From assembly GCF_901709675.1 (NCBI RefSeq), contig NC_051095.1, forward strand, positions 27,055,456 to 27,119,455: DNA of 64,000 nucleotides, given 5' to 3'. The notes beneath the pieces are model-generated. The model did not search any database. It saw only the letters and a program-made list of their open reading frames with translations, and had not been told where the DNA came from. Positions 54,893 to 64,000 of the stretch are shown here, piece after piece. Every line of letters starts with the position of its first letter. Within the stretch, counting starts at the first letter, position 1. This DNA is from Syngnathus acus (taxonomy: Eukaryota > Chordata > Actinopteri > Syngnathiformes > Syngnathidae). A program made the translations under genes and the position numbers.

Positions 54893-56309
54893 CCGTATTT
54901 TCACGATTAAAAGATGCACCGTAATAAAATGCGCAGTCTCAGTTATGTGTGCCATGACTGTGTTTAACACACACATAGGGCCCACCACATTATAGGGCGC
55001 GGGTTTTATATATACAATCCACACCCACACTTGCCCCTTTAACGTTCTCATGGCTCTCTCAACTACGTGTGCCTTAAAACAACACACACACAGGGCGCGC
55101 TGCAAATCCACGCCCGCACTTCCCCCTTTAACGTTCTCATGGCAACAACAATACGTACAAGCATACAAGTGTGCGTATTTGAAAATGAAGCGGGAGCAAA
55201 ACTGAGTTTGGTATTCGCATTTTTATTACCGGTAATGGTTATCAATTAAACCCATCAAAGTCCTCATCCTCTGTTTCCGAATTGAACAGCAGCACTAAAT
55301 CTCCAACAGACATGCCAGGTTCACTTTCTTCACTGTCAGAGTCACTTTCCGTCCCGTGCGGCTCCTTGGATATGATGTATATGTTTTACGAAAGTTCGAA
55401 CAACAGTGCCAGCAGACATTTTAGCTCAAGCATCCACAATCCATTCGCAAATTGTGGCGTAACTCGCTCGGCGCTGCCTTCCACTCTTAGTGAAACTGTG
55501 CTCTCCATCGGTCATCTATCGTTCCCATGCCGCTCGCAGCTTTACTTTGAACGGCCGGTTCACACCGATGTCCGGCGGTTGAAGTTCCTTTGTCGTGCCT
55601 CCCGGAATGACAGCAAGCTCGGAGTTCATTTGCTTCACTTGTTTTTTCACATCGGCTGTGAGATGGGCACGCATAGAGTCACAGATCAACAGCGATGGTG
55701 ATGCGTGGAAAAAAAACACCTGGTCTACTTGCATACACCTCCATCAGCCACTCAGTCATCATTTCCTCATCCATCCAGCCCTTTTCATTTGCCTAAATGA
55801 TGACTCCTGCTGTAAAGTTCTCTGTAGGCAAAATCTTTCTCTTAAAAATCACCATAGGCGGCAGTTTCTGTCCATTAGCATGGCAGCCAAGCACAACAGT
55901 AAAAGAAGACTTTTCGTATCTCGTTGTGCGTATCGCTATCGTGTTGGTCCCTTTCTTCTCCACAGTGTGATACACCGAGATGTCGAAGGTGAGCGGCACC
56001 TCGTCCATGTTGGTGATGTGGCTGGGCTGGATGTGTTTGTCGGCGATGCGTTTGCTGCAGTAGGAGTGGAACATGGCCAGTTTTTCATTATAATCCGTTG
56101 GAAGTTGTTGTGCCAACGTAGTCCTGGTCCGGTTGGAAAAATGGCACCGTTTCATGAAACGAAAGCACCAAGACGGACCTCCTTGAAAATGTTCAATTTT
56201 CATTTCTTCTGCTAGCGTTGCTGCTTTTAGTCGAATGGTGGCCATCGAAACGCTTCTCCCACTCGTTCTTTGCTCGATGATCCACTGTTCGAGTCTTTCC
56301 TCCAACTCG
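54893..56309 (-). mobile_element. pogo/Tigger transposon, truncated, with transposase
   Basis: CCGTATTTTCACGATTAAAA at 54893 after TA is one terminus; the other is lost at about 56309. The transposase is on the minus strand. Confidence 0.83.
55516..56305 (-). pseudogene. pogo-type transposase fragment
   Basis: 56305 down to 55793 encodes a CENP-B-type HTH region (MEERLEQWIIEQRTSGRSV, GPSWCFRFMKRCHFSNR) and the first DDE segment HITNMDEVPLTFD. After a stop near 55793 and a frame change near 55700, the frame to 55516 gives LLICDSMRAHLTADVKK (second Asp) and TTKELQPPDIGVNRPFK (third Asp, as in pogo-type DDD transposases). The N-terminal psq/Brinker-type HTH is missing. Inactive. Confidence 0.87.
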
Positions 56310-56640
56310 CATATTTATTGAGAGAAGCAGGGTGGGGGTGAGAGTGGTCAGGATAGGGGTGAACCTCTGGACGCTGGTCAAAGCATAGCAGGGGGTCTTT
56401 TACGACGTTGGGGGAAACAGAACAACTTAGATTGCTTCCTCTGCAGCTGGTCAATCAGTTCAAAGGATCTTAGAACTTTGTGCTACTACTTTGTTACGAC
56501 AGGACACGTTTGATTAATTATTACAGATTACATTCCAACATAAGCATAGGATGAAACTAATCTATCAACCCGAACAAAACATACATAATATTAAATTAAA
56601 TAACAGCAATAAATAATATTCAATTCAAAGTAATCAGCAA
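56310..56640. other. Repeat G fragment (possibly LTR-derived)
   Basis: CGCATATTTATTGAGAGAAG, then a G-rich segment and TTTTACGACGTTG, similar in order to 34580-34700 and 63110-63180. No coding sequence. Confidence 0.4.
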
Positions 56641-56676
56641 CATTAACTCAGGAGCACAATATATAAAACATTTTAA

Positions 56677-56958
56677 CCTAGAGACTGGAAGGTTGTGGGT
56701 TCAAACCCTGGCCGGGTCATACCAAAGACTATAAAAATGGGACCCATTGCCTCCCTGCTTGGCACTCAGCATTAAGGGTTGGAATTGGGGGGTTAGATCA
56801 CCAAATGATTCCTGAGCGCGGCACCGCTGCTGCTCACTGCTCCCCTCTCCCCCAGGGGATGGATCAGAATCACATGGGGATGGGTTAAATGCAGAGGACA
56901 AATTTCACCACACCCAGATGTGTGTGTGACAATCATTGGGACTTTAACTTTAACTTAA
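56677..56958 (+). mobile_element. tRNA-derived SINE, second family
   Basis: It opens near a B-box-like GGGTTCAAACCC (about 56697-56708), so the head is truncated. The body includes GGACCCATTGCCTCCCTGCT-like sequence and the end is ACTTTAACTTTAACTTA. The repeated ACTTTA tail resembles the Rex1-like (GACTTT)n tail at 44654, hinting at a shared mobilising LINE. Confidence 0.7.
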
Positions 56959-56959
56959 C

Positions 56960-57640
56960 TTACTGATGTAATGACGAACTGTATTTACTGACTGGTTTTC
57001 TGAAGTTTTCCTGAGCCCATTTGGTGATATCCTTTACACACTCATGTCGTTTTTTAAGGCAGTGCCGTCTGAGGGATCGAATGTCACGGTCATTCTGTCT
57101 TGGTTTCCGGCCGTGGCGCTTACGTGCAGTGATTTCACCAGATTCTCTGAACCTTTTGATAATATTATGGACCATAGATGTTGAAATCCTTTGCTTTGAG
57201 AAATGTTGTTCTTAAACTGTTCAATTACTTTCTCACGCAGTTGTGGACAAAGTGGCGAACCTCGCCCCATCCTTGCTTGTAAATGACTGAGCATGTTTGG
57301 GGAGGCTCCTTTTATACCCCATCATGGTACCCACCTGTTCCCAATTAGCCTAATCACATGTGGGATGTTCCAAATAGGTGTTTGATGAGCTTTTCTCAGC
57401 TTTCTCAGTATTTTATGCCACCTTTCCCAACTTCTACTGGACATGTTGCAGCCATGAAATTCTAAGTTAATTATTATTTGGCAAAAAACAATTAAGTTTA
57501 TCAGTTTGAACATTAAATATGTTGTCTTTGTAGTGTATTCAATTGAATATGGGTTGAGAAGGGTTTTCAAATCGGTTTTTGTTTTTATTTACATTTTACA
57601 CAATTTCCCAACTTCAACCGAATCCGGTTTGTAGTACAGC
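56960..57640 (-). mobile_element. Tc1-like element, N-terminal half
   Basis: On the minus strand the outer end lies near 57640 (ACCGGATTCGGTTGAAG in reverse), followed by MLSHLQARMGRGSPLCPQLR, KVIEQFKNN and, after a frame change, MVHNIIKRFRESGEITARKR and RSLRRHCLKKRHECVKDITK, the HTH domains of a Tc1-like transposase. Catalytic half lost. A terminus-only copy is at 31325-31577. Confidence 0.82.
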
Positions 57641-57727
57641 CAAAAGAAAAGCATGTTCCCTTGTGTCACACGCGCCCCCCTTGGTAACGCGCCGCGCCCC
57701 CCCACTATTTGAGAAGGACTGCTCTAG
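57641..57727. mobile_element. hAT terminal fragment (CAGTCCTTCTCAAAT)
   Basis: The reverse complement of 57641-57727 starts CAGTCCTTCTCAAATAGTGG, close to the common hAT end CAGTGGTTCTCAAA. It is only about 90 bp and abuts the broken RTE LINE. Confidence 0.6.
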
Positions 57728-58441
57728 CCTCACCATTCCACTTGGATCCCTCTCATTTACACACATGTATTCTGTCTTCCTTAGGGTAATCTTCATTCCC
57801 CTCCTTTCCAGGGTATACCTCCACCTCTGTAGATTTCCTTCCACCTGCTCCGTACTCTCACTACAGATCACAATGTCATCTGCGAACATCATGGTCTGTG
57901 GAGAGACCTGTCTGACCTCATCTGTCAGCCTCTCCATCACCATAGCAAACAAGGGGCTCAGAGCTGATCCTTGATGCAGTCCCACCTCTACCTTAAACTC
58001 CTCTGTCATTCCTACAGCACATCTCACTCCTGTCCTGCAACTTTCATACATATCCTCATACCACTCTCACATACTTCTCTGCCACTCCAGACGTCCTCAT
58101 ACAATACCACAGTTCCTCTCTGGGCACCCTGTCATATGCTTTCTCCAGATCTGCAAAGACACAATGCAGTTCCTTCTGACCCTCCCTGTAATTCTCCATC
58201 AGAATACTCGAAGCAAATACTGCATCTGTAGTACTCTTTCTGGGCATGAAACCATACTGCTGCTCGCAGATACTCACTTCTGCTCTTAGTCGAGCTTCCA
58301 CCACTCTTTCCCATAACTTCAATGTGTGGCTCATTAACTTTATTCATCTGTAGTTGCCACAACTCTGCACATCCCCCTTGTTCTTATAGATCAGTATCAA
58401 CACACTTCTCCATTCCTCCGGCATCCTCTCATTCTCTAGGA

Positions 58442-59228
58442 CAGGGGTGGCCAACCAGTCAGAGACTAAGAGCCACATTTTTTACTGTGTCATCGCAAAG
58501 AGCCACATCATACACATGAGCACACATGAACACCCCCCCACACACACACACGCACACAAACACGCATGCACACGCACACGCACACACACACCCCTCTGCT
58601 CAGCCAAATTTATTGTGTGACATTATTATGTCACGCACCAACATGATAATGACAAATTGACTCCTACAGTACTAAAACCACAGACCAAAGACCACATTTT
58701 CAACAATAAACATTGTGTGCATTGTCTCACACAGACAAACTCTCAGTTCAACAAATTCCACAAACAAAAACATAATAAGTTTTTTCACTTACTATGTGTG
58801 GCGGGACAGACCATTCGTTTGAGTTCGTCGTTTTCAGGAGACAAGATTTCAATAACGTCACTGAGGCATATTTTAACGAACTCCACTTCATTGTATGGCT
58901 TTTTAGCCCGTGCAATGTTCCAAGCCAGTTGAAACAATGCAAGTGTGACAGTCTCTGAGTGCTTCGTAATTCTTTTGAAAAACTGTACCTGTTTTTCTGC
59001 CTGACTTTTCAAAGTCTCCAAACTTGTGCTTGCGAAATTCAGTCCCTTTTGCAAAGTCCTTATCGATATTGGCATGAAGTCACCACCGCGATCAGTTAGG
59101 AGGTTAAAATGAAAAGAGAGGAAAGTGACGTTGTAAAGAACCATCCGTGACAAGATTTTCTTCAAAAATTGTTGTACCATGATTTTCTTCACAAAAAAAA
59201 AAAAAGAATTAAAAAAAATTGTACCCAT
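58442..59228 (-). mobile_element. hAT element E, second copy, with transposase piece
   Basis: Starts CAGGGGTGGCCAACCAGTCA. After a (CA)n region, the minus frame from about 59000 to 58785 encodes TLALFQLAWNIARAKKPYNE and FVKICLSDVIEILSPENDEL, a segment typical of GTF2IRD2/ZBED-like hAT transposases. The far end is interrupted by a pogo-B end. Confidence 0.82.
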
Positions 59229-59300
59229 GTATAATGCGCACCCCAGATTTTAGGACAATAAATTAGTTAGATTTTGCGCATTATACATGGGAAAAAACGG
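59160..59300. mobile_element. pogo-like element B3, right end only
   Basis: TACCCATGTATAATGCGCAC to GCATTATACATGGGAAAAAA then CGG and TA, matching the ends of B1 and B2. Confidence 0.8.
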
Positions 59301-59577
59301 TATTTTCTTTCTTTTTCTTTGCTTGTTTCTGTCTGTCTGTCTTTGCTGCTTTATTTTAGACACGTTTTTTGCCCAAAGCCTTGGCATAGATGGTGGTGAA
59401 ATTACATTTTATCATCAGTAGATTCTTTCAAACATGAAATTCCAACTTTTATACTTTTTTTGTCACTATCTACTGGAATACTTTTCAGTCCTGTGACAAT
59501 CAACTTAAATGACTTTTTTTCTGTTCTCTACTCTTTAATGTGCTGCTGCTTATCTTCCACTCATCTATGTCCACAAG

Positions 59578-59671
59578 ATGCCATGGGAAGATGTCAAGAG
59601 AGAGATGGTGAATGAGAAAGGCTTATCAGAGGAGGCTGCTGACAAGATTGGGGAGTACGTCAGTCTGCAGG
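59578..59671 (+). CDS. hars: hars exon 8, start of insertion domain
   Basis: Acceptor CCACAAG, 31 codons plus one base: [31 protein letters not shown]..., donor GTAAGA. It matches vertebrate HARS WEEVKNEMVGEKGL. This is the first junction not in phase 0. The next exon lies beyond the window, so intron 8 exceeds 4.3 kb. Confidence 0.97.
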
Positions 59672-59736
59672 GTAAGAGCACAAAACAAATCATATGACTT
59701 CAGTGACATTTTGCCCCTGACCAGATTGTGGAATAC

Positions 59737-59990
59737 AGCGGAACCTTGGTTAACGAACGCAATCCGTTCCGACAAGTCAGTTGGTATCCGAAATGTTCGC
59801 AGTCTGAAGCAACAGTCCCCATAGGAAATAGTAAAGCAAATTGAAATCAAAATGTAATAATAATAATACATTTTTTATTTATAAGGCGCCTTTCAAGGCA
59901 CTCAAGGTCGCCGTACAGACATAAAATAGCATAAAAAATGACCGGAGAGCAGCGGCAGCAAGTCGCGCCAGTGTTCACTCACATCCGGTA
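59737..59990. mobile_element. Tigger-like end and LINE/SINE tail fragment
   Basis: 59737-59850 begins CAGCGGAACCTTGGTTAACG, a Tigger/pogo-type end. 59856-59990 (TTTATAAGGCGCCTTTCAAG, CACTCAAGGTCGCCGTACAG) resembles a common fish retroelement 3' end in reverse. Confidence 0.5.
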
Positions 59991-60040
59991 GACACAAGTA
60001 CAACATATTATCAAGATAAAAAAAACGTGATCTACTTACA

Positions 60041-60706
<666 letters not shown>

Positions 60707-60712
60707 ATATGT

Positions 60713-61085
60713 GAAATTATTCACAAATTTTCAAAATTAAAAAATCCGCGATGTAGTAAAACCACGATAAACGAACCGCGATGTAGCAATTTTAGAACTC
60801 TTTTATTATTATAAAAAAATTTCTATAACAAGGTACAACACTGTAAATATGTTTTTAGAACTCTTATTATTATAACGATTTTTTTGGTAAAAATTTACAA
60901 TTGTACGCACTGCAATTGTGTGGGCACTCCTTGCCTTCTGCTGGCGTGTGGGCAAGTTTTGTGCCATAGTTCCTCAATTTAGAAGTTTTATTTTGACTTT
61001 TACATTTTTTTTAATTTGGGAAAAAAAGTCTGCGATGTAGTGAAACTGCGATAAACGAACCACGATGTCGCGAGGGATCACTGTA
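60713..61085. mobile_element. Tigger-like element (CAGTGATCCCTCGCGACAT end)
   Basis: Contains CGATGTAGTAAAACCACGAT, TTTTTAGAACTCTTATTATT and the terminal GCGAGGGATCACTG. Same family as 36940-37318. No transposase. Confidence 0.7.
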
Positions 61086-61240
61086 TTGATAAACTAGAAT
61101 GGTAAACAAGCTACCAATATCAACCAATTATGTTGATAGAATATACCACCATCAATTTGTAGCGAACATGTCACCTTTCATCCTAATTAATGGTCAACCT
61201 AGATCGTTGAATCCTGTCTAGCTGTTAAAGATAATGATTA

Positions 61241-62300
61241 CCGTATTTTTCGGACTAAAAGTCGCTCCGGAATATACGTCACATCAGCCATAAAATGCAC
61301 AATAAAGTGAAAAAAAACACGTCGCTCCGGAGTATTAGTCCCATTTTGGGGGAAATTTATTCGATAAAATCCAACACCAAGAACAGACATGAACGAGCAA
61401 CAACAGGCTAAACGATACGGTATGCTAACGTGACATAAACACAAACGAGAAGCTGAGAACGGGCCTGATGTAACAATAACAGTTATTCAAATAACTATAA
61501 CATAAATAACACCTTTATCAAACCATCTGTGTCACTCCAAATCATTAAAGCCATCGATCGAGTTGGTCCTCCTTTATGTAAACAAGTTCGATGTCAGCGG
61601 CGCGTTGCAGTTCAAATTTTTCTACAGGTCCATACATTAATATATAAACTATGTATGAAATAACAATAATATAAACAACAATTTTAGCGAACCATCCGTG
61701 GCACGCCAAATCAATAAATCCATCAGAATCTTCGTCGTCCGTGTCACTTGGAAAAAAAAAAAAACACAGCTGTTGACGCCGGAAAGACTACGTGCGCCGC
61801 TGACGTCAGACTAGATATATCAAATAAATGTAATATAAACAACAAATTTATCGAACCATCCGTGTCACTCCAAATCATTAAATCCACCAGAATATTCATC
61901 CTATGTGTCAAACAAAAACAAAAAACAGCTGTCGATTCTGGACCGAGGTGAGGCGCTGCCGTCAGCCTCCTTGTCAGTTGGCGGCTCCAATTATTCCACA
62001 GATCTACGTATATAACTATATTGTAGCGTTACCAAAGTACCAGGCAAGACATGGGTTTGGTAACTGGCTCTTCATTTCACAAATCAAGAGCTCAACATGT
62101 GAGCCAATACACGCAAGCCCCCTGGATCGCTCTTTCCGCCCCACCCCCCCGCTACCTTCACGGCCTCCCTAGAAAATCGGAAACTACCAAAGTCTAACAA
62201 CATACACGTTGCTACTCTAAATAAACTATATATCAAATAACTATAACATAAATAACAAGTTTATCGAATAATCTGTGTCAATCCAAATCATGAAATCTCC
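61241..62300. mobile_element. pogo-like element P10, left part
   Basis: TA then CCGTATTTTTCGGACTAAAA and AGTCGCTCCGG repeats, followed by several tandem units with GTGTCACTCCAAATCATTAA (about 61530, 61865). The right terminus was not found before the sequence changes at about 62300. Confidence 0.8.
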
Positions 62301-63786
62301 CGACTTCGGAAGTCAGTGAATGGAACTCATTGTCTCATATCTGGCTGTAGCTGTTGCTTATGTACTGTGTGTTTCAGTAAAGATACCACTTTTTCAACAA
62401 ATCCCCGCATGCTTGGATTCATTCATGTCCATGCCTGCAACAATTGGGTCCAGTACACTGTAATGGGCAAAGTTGCTCCTCCAGCATTATATTGTCAATG
62501 CTTACTTGCATTCGACGTTGCCCCAATCTTGCAAAATTAAACCTGAATTTAATGTCCATACAATATAAGTGGAGTGAACTAATGCTCTTTTGCAGGGGAG
62601 GCATTACCATTGACATCCCATTTTAGACTGCTTTATCATTTTAGTGGCTCGTTACTGCCATACTAGACCATTTATATTTTACTTGGCCAAATGTGCCTAG
62701 GGACACACTGGGAAAAATGACTCGGCCGCCTGTGCACTACTACAAGAGCAGATATGTTCGAGAGTGCACTCTGGTCCCTTTAATTTCTGAGCACAGCCAG
62801 CACTGTCACTGTTAGGTTTTTTCGCTGACCGAACAAATTTCAAGAGAAGAGCAACAGCAAACAAACCACAAGTGAGACAGAATATTAAGTCTTTTCTCGC
62901 GAGGAGTGCAGTACAGATAGCTTCACAACAATCTCACTACACTAAATATCTGTATGCACTCCCGCTCTTTTTATTGGGATTTGCCCTACCCACATATCGT
63001 GAGACAAAAGCCCCTAAAAGAGGAGGGGGAACGCATGTGGGCTTTGCCTCGTAAGGAAGAAATCACTAGGTGTTTACATACTGATAAGAACATGTGGGAA
63101 GAGGAATTTGAGTGGCCTGGATAGAGAAGAAAACCTTTGACCTCTAGTCAAAACATAGCAAGGGATGCTTTACGACATTGTGTAGAATGGGACAAGCTAG
63201 GTTATTTATTACTGGATACATACATTCCGACATAATCCTACGATTAAGATAGTTTGGAAAACCCTGACAATGATGGTCACTTGTAGGTTCATCTGAGGTG
63301 CAAGACAGCAATGAGGCATGTTGTTTAACAAAGTGGTCTTTGTTAGAAAGGAACTGTCTCGGTAGATGTCTTCTTTTTGCTGAGTTGTCAGCTGGTCCTG
63401 TCTGACCCAGCTGTAACCTCTCTCCTGACCCAGCCGTAACTTTTCTCTTCTGTGGTACATCATAAAAACAGCAAGGCCAAACAGCAAGCATATATTGCAG
63501 TAATACTGCGGTAAAGCATTGATTAGAGAACGCATGATAACATATATATATACATTTTTCTAACAGTCACACTGAATCCCCACTACAATTGAAGCACCTA
63601 ATACGGGCGCCGCCACTCTGTTTTGGAGGAATAACCAAATGGCAAATTTGAGCAATGTAGTTTCTGAACGGTCGGAGTGAACTTGTGCCCTCACAGGGTT
63701 ATTTCCGAACGCGCACTGGTAGCTAACTTGCGTGATAGCATGGTACGGAACTCTTGTACTGCAACACCGCTTAAACCATCCGGAGT
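62301..63786. other. Intron 8, unclassified
   Basis: No hars exon 9 (expected GGVSLVEQLL-like) and no other gene recognised. 63110-63260 resembles repeat G (34440, 56310). Small frames at 62316-62540 and 63144-63491 have no recognisable domain. Confidence 0.45.
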
Positions 63787-64000
63787 GTTAGCGACAAGCT
63801 AACAAATGCATTTAACATACTATAGTGTTCCCTAAGAATAAACCAGTTTCTTCGATGCAATTCGTCTGATACAACTACTACTCAAAATACATCCACAAGA
63901 AGTCAAAACATGGCGCGCACAGCGCTCAAATCAGCAGAAAGACTGATGCTAATGTTATGAAAACAAGGGCATCAAACATAGACGTGCAATAATATGAAAG
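63787..64000. repeat. Unclassified repeat H, second copy
   Basis: Aligns by eye with 24505-24700: GACAAGCTAACAAATGCATT, CAAAATACATCCACAAGAAG and GAAAGACTGATGCTAATG. It continues to the window edge. Confidence 0.65.

Larger units (their letters stand above)
54307..58440 (-). pseudogene. RTE-like LINE, broken by a 2.8-kb block
   Basis: On the minus strand 58334-58056 encodes ICEQQYGFMPRKSTTDAVF and FADLEKAYDRVPREELW (motif A); 58051 to about 57728 encodes GLHQGSALSPLFAMV (B) and MMFADDIVICSES (C). Coding resumes at 54843-54331 with KVYKTVMRPAMLYSLETVA, IRGAGHVRCFGDK and a GRPKRRFMDGVKEDM end. Between lie a hAT fragment, a Tc1-like part, a SINE, repeat G and a pogo element. Endonuclease absent; the 5' side is cut by a hAT at 58442. 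Confidence 0.88.

Noticed and set aside
62316-62540. Cys-rich small ORF as a possible hars exon 9 or new gene
   Set aside because: It does not match the expected HARS insertion-domain sequence and lacks a phase-1 acceptor context; no family recognised.

Overview
The window is vertebrate nuclear DNA, almost certainly from a ray-finned fish. It carries Rex1/L2-like, RTE-like and other LINEs, Tc1-like, pogo/Tigger-like, hAT and PIF/Harbinger DNA transposons, a tRNA-derived SINE with an (ATGG)n tail, long (CA)n and (ATCC)n tracts, and GT-AG introns. The repeat mix fits a percomorph, but I cannot name the species. I see no operons, bacterial genes or CRISPR array.

The only host gene I can follow is histidyl-tRNA synthetase (hars), on the + strand from 18271 and running off the right edge. 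Eight coding exons are visible (18271-18360, 19628-19717, 21598-21717, 21807-21902, 25537-25662, 39538-39645, 39716-39814, 59578-59671). Together they encode 274 codons plus one base: the WHEP domain, motif 1, motif 2 and the start of the insertion domain. The rest of the catalytic core and the anticodon-binding domain lie beyond 64000. Introns 3 and 6 are 89 and 70 bp, whereas introns 5 and 7 are about 13.9 and 19.8 kb and filled with transposons. An open 37-codon segment at 19273-19383 has no acidic residues, ends at a strong donor and is in phase with exon 2. I propose it as an alternative first exon encoding a mitochondrial leader.

Layout: 1-2239, sparse sequence with a hairpin, a trinucleotide tract and a TIR element. 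2240-7337, a non-autonomous LTR element whose 3' LTR is split by a LINE, next to a SINE; each of these has recognisable target-site duplications (TSDs). 7504-9553, an L2-like LINE broken by pogo and hAT insertions. 9554-12410, unclassified repeats and a hAT remnant. 12411-16640, two more LINE remnants, an unknown Cys/His-rich ORF and a pogo-like element. 16641-18270, the hars upstream region with an NRF-1-like site. 18271 to the end, hars with its invaded introns. Intron 7 holds a three-level hAT nest, a nearly open Rex1-like LINE, a nearly open Tc1 transposase and an RTE LINE broken by a block of other elements. Intron 8 holds an antisense fragment of an L-threonine 3-dehydrogenase (tdh) gene joined to transposon sequence.

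Element families were assigned by eye from terminal motifs, TSDs and translated motifs. Clade names are therefore approximate, while the TSD and TIR coordinates were read directly.
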